Source of the DNA: an uncultured Bacteroidales bacterium
Lineage (GTDB): Bacteria > Bacteroidota > Bacteroidia > Bacteroidales > Bacteroidaceae
Direction: 5' to 3'
NCBI GenBank assembly: GCA_902803195.1
Contig: CADCOX010000176.1
Location: forward strand, 1-9,613
Length of the DNA: 9,613 bases
The notes beneath the pieces are model-generated. The model had not been told where the DNA came from, did no database searches, and saw nothing but the letters and a program-made list of their open reading frames with translations. The position numbers were made by a program, and so were the translations under genes. Positions 1-5,075 of the stretch are shown piece after piece (the stretch's first letter is position 1; every line of letters starts with the position of its first letter).

Positions 1-1133
1 ACGTCGAGAACAACGAAGGCTCGAACTATGCTTACAACACCGACGGGCGCACACGTTCGCTCTGGAGCGAAGCCATCTACGAGAACCGACTGCGGCCTTT
101 CACGCTCTCAACGGGCATTCAATTCAACCTGAGTCGCAATCACAACGTCTACGAGGGTGACACCAAGGCCACCAACGACCTCCACACCTCTGGTACATAC
201 CTCTTCGGACAACTACAGGGACAGAAGCGCAAACTGACCTACATGGCAGGACTCGGTGCTAGCCAGCGACACTACAGACAAGGCACCACGAGCCATGATT
301 TCTGGCTCTTCCGACCCAAATTCAACATCGGCTATGCCTTCACCGACCGCCTGCGCCTGCGCTACGGCTTCGAGGTCGCACAGCACGTCTCGCAGATAGC
401 CCTCGTCAGCAACGTCAGTATCAAGACGAACGGAATGGAGACCCTCGTAGGCAACCCTCGTCTGCACCCCAATCGCGTCATCAGCCACGACCTGCACCTC
501 ACCTATACCACGCCGCGACTGACCGCCGACCTGCAAGGCTACGCTCGTCTACACGCCAACTGCAACTTGGAAAAGTACACGCGAGTGGACGATCATTTCT
601 TTCAGTCGCAATCGAACGCAGACAACCGTTGCAACCTTTTCTACGTCCAGAGCTACAACCAATGGCAGGTCGTCCCCGAACGGCTTTCCATCTCGGTCTA
701 CGGCGGTCTTTACCGTTTCTACAACCGTGGTGAGGACTACACACACACGTACTCAGCCTTCAATGGCGGCGCCAGCGTGCAGGCTTACTTAGGGCGATGG
801 ACGCTAAGCGGCTATGTCGACAACGGCTGGCACTTCATGGAAGGCGAACACCGCGGTTATGGAGCGCCTGCCTGGTATCTGACCGCCTCCTACCGCATCA
901 GCCCCTCTGTCACCTGCTCCCTATTTGCCCAACACCTCTTCGCCAGCCACCCAACGACGAACAAAACTGAGATCCTCAGTCGCTACATCCACAAGGAAAT
1001 CACCCAGCGACAGCGGGACTACGGCAATATGATTAACCTGAAAATCGCCATCCGACTGAATCATGGTCGCCAGTACCGCGATATTGAGCGGACAATGAAC
1101 CACAGCGACACAGAGACAGGGATACTGAAGTGA
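1..1133 (+). CDS. Outer-membrane beta-barrel protein, TonB-receptor-like (C-terminal part)
   Basis: The reading frame is open from the left edge (first full codon at 3) to a TGA at 1131-1133, giving 376 residues of a protein whose N-terminus lies outside the window. The sequence is rich in alternating hydrophobic and aromatic strands with polar turns, as in an outer-membrane barrel (for example LTYMAGLGASQRHYR, LSISVYGGLYRFYNR, WTLSGYVDNGWHF, WYLTASYRISPSVTCSLFAQ). The end (INLKIAIRLNHGRQYRD, then a short tail ending DTETGILK) matches the tail I know from Bacteroidetes OMP_b-brl_3 proteins, which usually have a carboxypeptidase-regulatory-like domain and plug at the N-terminus. It would sit in the outer membrane and probably import a ligand or act as a surface receptor. 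The ligand cannot be judged because the plug region is missing. It is not a classical SusC by its visible end. Nothing ties it to the lyase locus downstream: the repeat block and another operon lie between. Family call fairly sure, function open. Confidence 0.8.
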   Translation, partial: VENNEGSNYAYNTDGRTRSLWSEAIYENRLRPFTLSTGIQFNLSRNHNVYEGDTKATNDLHTSGTYLFGQLQGQKRKLTYMAGLGASQRHYRQGTTSHDFWLFRPKFNIGYAFTDRLRLRYGFEVAQHVSQIALVSNVSIKTNGMETLVGNPRLHPNRVISHDLHLTYTTPRLTADLQGYARLHANCNLEKYTRVDDHFFQSQSNADNRCNLFYVQSYNQWQVVPERLSISVYGGLYRFYNRGEDYTHTYSAFNGGASVQAYLGRWTLSGYVDNGWHFMEGEHRGYGAPAWYLTASYRISPSVTCSLFAQHLFASHPTTNKTEILSRYIHKEITQRQRDYGNMINLKIAIRLNHGRQYRDIERTMNHSDTETGILK

Positions 1134-1138
1134 TATTA

Positions 1139-1201
1139 GTGAAAAGTGAAAAATGAAAAATGAAAAATGAAAAGTGAAAAGTGAAAAGTGAAAAGTGAAA
1201 A
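1139..1201 (+). repeat. Tandem heptanucleotide array, GTGAAAA/ATGAAAA x9
   Basis: Nine uninterrupted 7-nt units begin five bases after the stop codon of the barrel gene. In order they are GTGAAAA x2, ATGAAAA x3, GTGAAAA x4, differing only at the first base (G or A). A period of 7 is not a codon multiple, so the array is not built as coding sequence. It is the left arm of a long inverted structure with 1240-1344. Confidence 0.9.
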
Positions 1202-1239
1202 ATAAGAATTACTCTCTGGATATGAAAGGTAATTTGTAT

Positions 1240-1344
1240 TTTTCACTTTTCATTTTTCACTTTTCACTCTATTGCCTTCACTCTTCATTTTTCACTCTTC
1301 ACTCTATTGCCTTCACTTCCCATTATTCATTTTTCACTTTTCAC
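1240..1344 (-). repeat. Second heptad array, TTTTCAC-type, 15 units in phase
   Basis: Fifteen consecutive 7-nt units fill 105 nt exactly. They are mostly TTTTCAC or TTTTCAT, the reverse complement of the left array, with decayed units TCTTCAC, TCTTCAT, CCTTCAC, TCTATTG, TTCCCAT and TATTCAT. The 14-mer TCTATTGCCTTCAC occurs at 1268-1281 and 1303-1316, exactly 35 nt (five heptads) apart, which points to a higher-order duplication. The first 28 nt (1240-1267) complement 1174-1201 at 27 of 28 positions, the exception being a G-U wobble in the plus-strand RNA. Pairing extends to about 1204/1237, giving a 31-bp stem with a 32-nt loop. It may end transcription of the barrel gene, but there is no GC-rich stem plus U-tract of standard form. 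Confidence 0.85.
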
Positions 1345-1417
1345 TCTAAAATTCTCCCCATATTTCTGCCTTCGAAACAAGAAAAAGCTGCTCATAATGA
1401 AAATATTTGCAAAATAA

Positions 1418-1449
1418 TTTGGTTTATATTATAAACTACATTACCTTTG
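1418..1449 (+). promoter_or_regulatory. Bacteroidetes-type promoter for the membrane protein/HTH operon
   Basis: TTTG at 1418-1421 and TACCTTTG at 1442-1449 are separated by 20 nt. This fits the Bacteroides consensus TTTG-N19-21-TAnnTTTG with no mismatch. The start of transcription would fall near 1455, leaving a leader of about 150 nt before the ATG at 1607. Confidence 0.8.
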
Positions 1450-1454
1450 CAACG

Positions 1455-1606
1455 TCGTTCGAACACAAACCGTCTGATTCACCCTTTCTGCAGGAGGGCG
1501 ATGACGACAAAACTAACAGGATTATTCACCCCAATGGGGTGGGGTAGAGGTTTCGTGCTAAGCGTAGCGGAAGCCATTCCCGCCCCTCATCACAACGACA
1601 ACGAAA
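1455..1606 (+). other. Long 5' leader of the membrane protein/HTH operon
   Basis: About 150 nt separate the inferred transcription start from the first gene, far longer than the roughly 20-25 nt leaders of the other two promoters in the window. It contains an AGGAGG at 1492-1497 followed after only three bases by ATG at 1501, and a small perfect hairpin ACCCC-AAT-GGGGT at 1528-1540. The frame opened at 1501 runs into and past the true gene start in another frame, and its translation looks non-protein-like. I recognise no riboswitch or RNA family here. Confidence 0.35.
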
Positions 1607-2293
1607 ATGGAAACAATCGAGAACAACGAACTCACTGCAGAACGCAGCTTGGAAATCATCACTCAGCAGATCGAACAGAGCCGCAAGGCCGTTTCGAAGA
1701 GTACAGGACAGTCGCTCTACGTGGCTGGCATCAGCATGATGGCGATGTCCATCGTCATCGCCCTGACCATCTACCTGACGGAATCGTCACTCGGGCACCT
1801 ACTCTGGTTCGTCCTGCCACTGGTCATCTGGCTGGCACAAAAGAATAATAAGGAACGCGAGCACGCGCCCGTGAGCCTCATCGGCTCGTTGGTCGGCAAG
1901 ACGTGGTGGACCTTTGCCACCTTCACGCTCCTGTTCTTCCTCATTACCATCATTTGGAATGCAGTCGCTGCCAGACTCTATGCGCCCGATGTCTTTGTCC
2001 ATATACAAATCAAGGTGACACCCGTCATCGTGCTGCTCATGGGCATGACGGTGACCATCACCGGCCATATCCTTCGCAGCCGCTGGTTAGTGGCTTTCGG
2101 CATTATTGCCGGCATAGGAACATTCCTTTGGGAATGGTTGGACATCGGCGAAACACTATTCATGTTTCTGGCTGGAGCATCACCCGCCAATTTAGGCATC
2201 CGTGCACCCATCCTACCTTGTCTCACCTTTCTCCTGTTTGCCTTCTTCGGCCTTGCCCTTCCCGGCTACATGCTTAAACGAAAGAGCCTATGA
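1607..2293 (+). CDS. Polytopic inner-membrane protein of unknown function
   Basis: A 228-residue protein. The soluble N-terminus (METIENNELTAERSLEIITQ, residues 1-20, then a further charged stretch to about 35) is followed by about six hydrophobic segments at roughly 38-58, 63-78, 101-121, 138-156, 160-179 and 203-222, ending in a basic tail KRKSL. The N-terminal pattern LTAERSLEII with a charged helix before the first membrane segment is typical of a Bacteroidetes family of small membrane proteins often found beside a small winged-helix regulator. I know no established biochemical role for it. The ATG at 1607 is the first start in this frame that gives the usual N-terminus; there is no Shine-Dalgarno, as is common in this phylum. 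Its TGA overlaps the ATG of the next gene (ATGA, 2290-2293), so the two are almost certainly translationally coupled. One possible role is a membrane partner or target of the adjacent regulator; this is inference from gene order only. Confidence 0.85.
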   Translation: METIENNELTAERSLEIITQQIEQSRKAVSKSTGQSLYVAGISMMAMSIVIALTIYLTESSLGHLLWFVLPLVIWLAQKNNKEREHAPVSLIGSLVGKTWWTFATFTLLFFLITIIWNAVAARLYAPDVFVHIQIKVTPVIVLLMGMTVTITGHILRSRWLVAFGIIAGIGTFLWEWLDIGETLFMFLAGASPANLGIRAPILPCLTFLLFAFFGLALPGYMLKRKSL

Positions 2294-2580
2294 ACTTCAA
2301 ACCATTAGACCCACTGCTTCACTCCGAGTTGCGATTAGCCGTCATGTCGCTGCTCATCGCCTCGGAGGAAGCTGAGTTCTCCTATATCAAGGAGCAGACA
2401 GGCGCCACGGCGGGCAATCTGAGCGTGCAGATCGACAAACTCTCCACGGCAGGCTATATCGAGGTGGAGAAGACTTTCAAGGGCAAGAAGCCCTGCACCC
2501 TATGCCGCATCACCGCCGAGGGCCACACCGCCTTCGAGAACTACGTGAAGGCGCTGCGCACCTACCTGCGGGTGAAATAA
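2290..2580 (+). CDS. Small winged-helix transcriptional regulator (HTH_34 type)
   Basis: A 96-residue cytoplasmic DNA-binding protein. It opens LDPLLHSELRLAVMSLL, the usual first helix of the HTH_34/MarR-ArsR-like single-domain regulators. A helix-turn-helix follows at about 30-55 (YIKEQTGATAGNLSVQIDKL, recognition helix around GNLSVQIDKL) and a beta wing at about 56-75 (GYIEVEKTFKGKKPCTLCRI). The C-terminal helix AFENYVKALRTYL probably serves dimerisation. The length is normal for the family and there is no separate ligand domain. Two cysteines (69, 72) sit in the wing as CTLC; whether they sense metal or redox is unknown and I would not assume so. The gene overlaps the membrane-protein gene by 4 nt, so the pair is one transcript from the promoter at 1418-1449, and autoregulation is plausible. 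Its stop lies 22 nt from the stop of the convergent minus-strand regulator gene. Confidence 0.88.
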   Translation: MNFKPLDPLLHSELRLAVMSLLIASEEAEFSYIKEQTGATAGNLSVQIDKLSTAGYIEVEKTFKGKKPCTLCRITAEGHTAFENYVKALRTYLRVK

Positions 2581-2602
2581 AGGTGCAAGTTCCGTGCTTA
2601 TA

Positions 2603-4864
2603 TCAATCGTCGTGAGAATTCGCCTCAGAAGAGAGCGAGTTCTCGCGGCGAAAATCCGAAGGTGTCATGCCAAACAACGAGCGGAAGCACTGACTGAAGT
2701 AGCGCGTAGTTTGGAAACCTATCTGAAGGGATATCTGATTGACCGGCTCGTTGGTTTCGAGCAACAACTTGGCAGCATGCTTCAGACGCACGTTGCGCAG
2801 GAAATCATTGGGCGTGATTCCTAAGAGAGTTTGCATTTTCTTGTAGAGGCTGGCACGACTCATTCCCACATCCGAGGCCAGTTGATCCACGGTGTAGTCA
2901 CAGTTGTCCATGTTCTGCCCTATAGCCTTCAGCATCTTCCCGACCAACACTTCTTCTTCATGACTGGCAGCAATCTTCCCAGGATCGATGTTCACAGCCT
3001 GTGCAAACTGGTGACGAGCCTCCTCGCGCAGTTCAAAGAGTTGGTTGACACGATCTTCATTCTCACGCTCCATCAGTCGGCGACGATGCCTCAGATAGAA
3101 GGACAAAACACCGACAACGAAGAGCACCGTGAACAATGCATAAAGCAGTTTTGCCCACCATGTGAGCCACAACGGAGGCCGAATGCAGAACTCTACCATC
3201 GTAGATTCGCCCCAGGTTCCGTCCGGCAGTGAAGCTTGCACCTCAAAGCGGTAGTCACCATGCGGCAAGGCCGTATAGATTGCCGAACCTTGGCCTGTGA
3301 CGCCACTACTGGTATTCCATTGTTGTTGCATAGGCAACAGGCGGTAGCGATAGCTGGTGTGGGAGGATGCTGCGTAGTTAAGTGTAGAAAACTGGAGTGT
3401 CAGGTAGTTCTGATCGTAGGGCAGACTGAAGCGAGGCAACTGCGCCAATAGCGACATCTCCCTTGCAGGACCTTCCCAGCAGCCCGTGATGACAACAGAT
3501 TTGGGCATGGTATCCTGAGACAAAGAATCAGGATGGAACACAATGCCGCGATCACCGCCTACAGCGAAGACCAGCAGCCCCTCCTTCGTGGTATAGGCCG
3601 CGCGTTCCATCATCGCCACCGCAGGCACGCCATCCTCCACTCCCAGATTGAGCACCGAGGGCGTGATGCGCGAGATACCACACGAAGTTCCAGCCCATAC
3701 ATTGCCTCGCTGGTCAAGGACGAGGCTGCGGATGCAGTTGTTCGCCAGCCCTTCTATCCTCATGCAGGGATGTGCGGAGGAGTCTCTCGGCAACAACTCC
3801 ACAGCATTGATCCAGAAGAGACCATTTTGGGTGCCAATCCAAAGTCGACCATCGTGGTCGAGCAGCAGGCAGTTGTACTTGGTAGCATAGCGAGAAATCT
3901 CTGCCGCAACAGAAACAGAGGAAAGGCTGTCGGCCTGCGTGTCGAGCAGAAAGATTCCGCTCTGAGCATAGACAGCCGTCCATTGGCGATTGATAGGACA
4001 GGCACCAACGAAATGACGGTAAGCTTGCAACGCTGGCAGTCGGGTATTGAGGTTGTCGAACTGACGCGTCGCAGGTCTGAAATAGCCCAATGTAGAGAGT
4101 GAGTCGCACAGGAGGTAGCGTCCGTCGAGCAACTGGCAGACAAAGGTGGTGCGGTTGTAGGGCAGCCCCTGCACATTCTCTTTATTATATAAGGTAAAGA
4201 TGGCGTTCTCCTCGACCTCTACACCATCAGCCTTGCAACGCCAGATGCGCCCTTGACGGTCTGTGTAGCTTCGCGCCATACCTATCCTCCAGTCGCCCCC
4301 CGTCAGTTCACGAGTTTGCATAGGTCTGGGCGAGAGATAGACGATGCCTTCATTTCGGGTTCCAATCCAGAGACCGCCCTGATAATCCACGGCCACCGTG
4401 CCATAGTTCCTTGCCAGTCCTAAGGAATCAATGCGGTGCCATTGCTCCTCTGTGGGTACATCACGAAGCACCTCCCCTTGAGCAAAACGTCTGAGGACAG
4501 GATCCGTCAGCCGCTGTTCTATGTCATAGCGGAAAGCACGTTGACGGGCATCGAAAAGAAACAAGCGGTAGAAATCATGGAGCCACAGCAGGGAGTCGCC
4601 TTGCCAGAGGCGGCCATAGCCATTGGCATATTCTGGCAACTGGTAGGTACGACCGTAGTCACACGGCAGCACATCAAATCCCGCACCATTAGAGATGCAG
4701 AAGACACCCTCACAGTTGACAAGCATCTGCCGAGAGGGTAATTCCACAATCTGCCAAACCTCACCCGTCGGAAGGCCATCGGCTACTGTCCAACGTCGAT
4801 GCCCTCCGGAACAAATCTCCAAGAAGAACAATGTCAGACTGCAGATTAGAAAGAGTCGCTTCAT
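2603..4864 (-). CDS. HTCS-like membrane regulator without kinase: propeller sensor, Y_Y_Y, TM, AraC HTH
   Basis: A 753-residue protein. Residues 1-20 form a signal or anchor segment (MKRLFLICSLTLFFLEICSG). A periplasmic propeller follows with Reg_prop-type repeats such as DYQGGLWIGT (160-169), DRQGRIW (202-208), DHDGRLWIGT (336-345) and DQRGNVWAGT (384-393). A Y_Y_Y domain spans about 485-560 (DQNYLTLQFSTLNYA, GDYRFEVQA). One membrane helix lies at about 571-591, then a basic and charged coiled stretch to about 635. An AraC-family HTH occupies about 640-740 with the signature IGFQTTRYFSQCFRSLFGMT (715-734). HTCS proteins normally also carry HisKA, HATPase_c and a receiver and are about 1300-1400 residues long; here all three are absent, so signal transfer must be direct. 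The start is set at 4864, not at an upstream in-frame ATG at 4912, because it gives a proper signal sequence and because the promoter -7 element lies between the two. It is divergent from the lyase operon, which it probably activates in response to a glycan breakdown product (inference). Confidence 0.9.
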   Translation of the reverse strand: MKRLFLICSLTLFFLEICSGGHRRWTVADGLPTGEVWQIVELPSRQMLVNCEGVFCISNGAGFDVLPCDYGRTYQLPEYANGYGRLWQGDSLLWLHDFYRLFLFDARQRAFRYDIEQRLTDPVLRRFAQGEVLRDVPTEEQWHRIDSLGLARNYGTVAVDYQGGLWIGTRNEGIVYLSPRPMQTRELTGGDWRIGMARSYTDRQGRIWRCKADGVEVEENAIFTLYNKENVQGLPYNRTTFVCQLLDGRYLLCDSLSTLGYFRPATRQFDNLNTRLPALQAYRHFVGACPINRQWTAVYAQSGIFLLDTQADSLSSVSVAAEISRYATKYNCLLLDHDGRLWIGTQNGLFWINAVELLPRDSSAHPCMRIEGLANNCIRSLVLDQRGNVWAGTSCGISRITPSVLNLGVEDGVPAVAMMERAAYTTKEGLLVFAVGGDRGIVFHPDSLSQDTMPKSVVITGCWEGPAREMSLLAQLPRFSLPYDQNYLTLQFSTLNYAASSHTSYRYRLLPMQQQWNTSSGVTGQGSAIYTALPHGDYRFEVQASLPDGTWGESTMVEFCIRPPLWLTWWAKLLYALFTVLFVVGVLSFYLRHRRRLMERENEDRVNQLFELREEARHQFAQAVNIDPGKIAASHEEEVLVGKMLKAIGQNMDNCDYTVDQLASDVGMSRASLYKKMQTLLGITPNDFLRNVRLKHAAKLLLETNEPVNQISLQIGFQTTRYFSQCFRSLFGMTPSDFRRENSLSSEANSHDD

Positions 4865-4890
4865 GTGCAATATCTTTAGAAATCTGTGTG

Positions 4891-4920
4891 CAAAGGTAGC
4901 TGATTCCACCAAAAAACAAG
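4891..4920 (-). promoter_or_regulatory. Promoter of the HTCS-like regulator gene
   Basis: On the minus strand, TACCTTTG (plus coordinates 4898 to 4891) is a perfect -7 element. The -33 region is weaker: CTTG at 4920-4917 with an 18-nt spacer, one base off TTTG and one base shorter than usual. Transcription would start near 4884, giving a leader of about 20 nt before the ATG at 4864. The element lies downstream of the alternative ATG at 4912 and so rules that start out. Confidence 0.65.
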
Positions 4921-4937
4921 CCTTTCAAGGGCAAAAT

Positions 4938-5006
4938 TCGTCTAAAAATGGTGCTAAAAAAGTCTATTTCTGCGTTTGGACTATCCTTTTGGTCGGTTTT
5001 AGACGA
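4938..5006. promoter_or_regulatory. Candidate operator: perfect 10-bp inverted repeat in the divergent control region
   Basis: TCGTCTAAAA at 4938-4947 is repeated in inverted orientation as TTTTAGACGA at 4997-5006, with 49 nt between. Each arm lies just upstream of the -33 region of one of the two divergent promoters: about 17 bp for the regulator gene and about 9 bp for the lyase gene. A related direct copy, TGCTAAAAAA, begins at 4952, and AGTCTA occurs at 4961-4966. Position and symmetry fit binding by an AraC-type regulator controlling both genes. This is inference; the repeat itself is plain. Confidence 0.45.
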
Positions 5007-5014
5007 TTGAAGAA

Positions 5015-5044
5015 TGTGGATTTGCGCAAAAGCATTTACCTTTG
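5015..5044 (+). promoter_or_regulatory. Promoter of the lyase-GH30 operon
   Basis: TACCTTTG at 5037-5044 is a perfect Bacteroidetes -7 element. No good -33 TTTG exists at 19-21 nt; the nearest candidate is TGTG at 5015-5018 with an 18-nt spacer. A poor -33 fits a promoter that needs an activator. The start of transcription would be near 5050, leaving about 25 nt to the ATG at 5076, with no Shine-Dalgarno. Confidence 0.65.
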
Positions 5045-5075
5045 CACCAAATTTCATTCACTAACTGACATAACT

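Noticed and set aside
1195..1434. Plus-strand 79-codon frame across the heptad repeats
   Set aside because: It is made of Phe/Ser/His low-complexity codons generated by the TTTTCAC repeats, with no promoter before it and no protein-like composition.
1447..1848. Plus-strand 133-codon frame, including the ATG at 1501 after AGGAGG
   Set aside because: Most of it overlaps the membrane-protein gene in another frame; its His/Arg/Pro-rich translation has no domain and looks like a shadow. The Shine-Dalgarno itself is kept as a finding.
3533..4102. Plus-strand 189-codon frame opposite the propeller domain
   Set aside because: It is antisense to clear Reg_prop repeats, with no promoter, no domain and no neighbour in the same direction.
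4865..4912. Longer start of the HTCS-like regulator at 4912
   Set aside because: It adds 16 residues before a proper signal sequence and lies upstream of the -7 element at 4891-4898.
4695..5075. N-terminal extension of the lyase frame to 4695
   Set aside because: The extension runs through the divergent regulator's coding start and both promoters, and would bury the signal peptide that begins at 5076.
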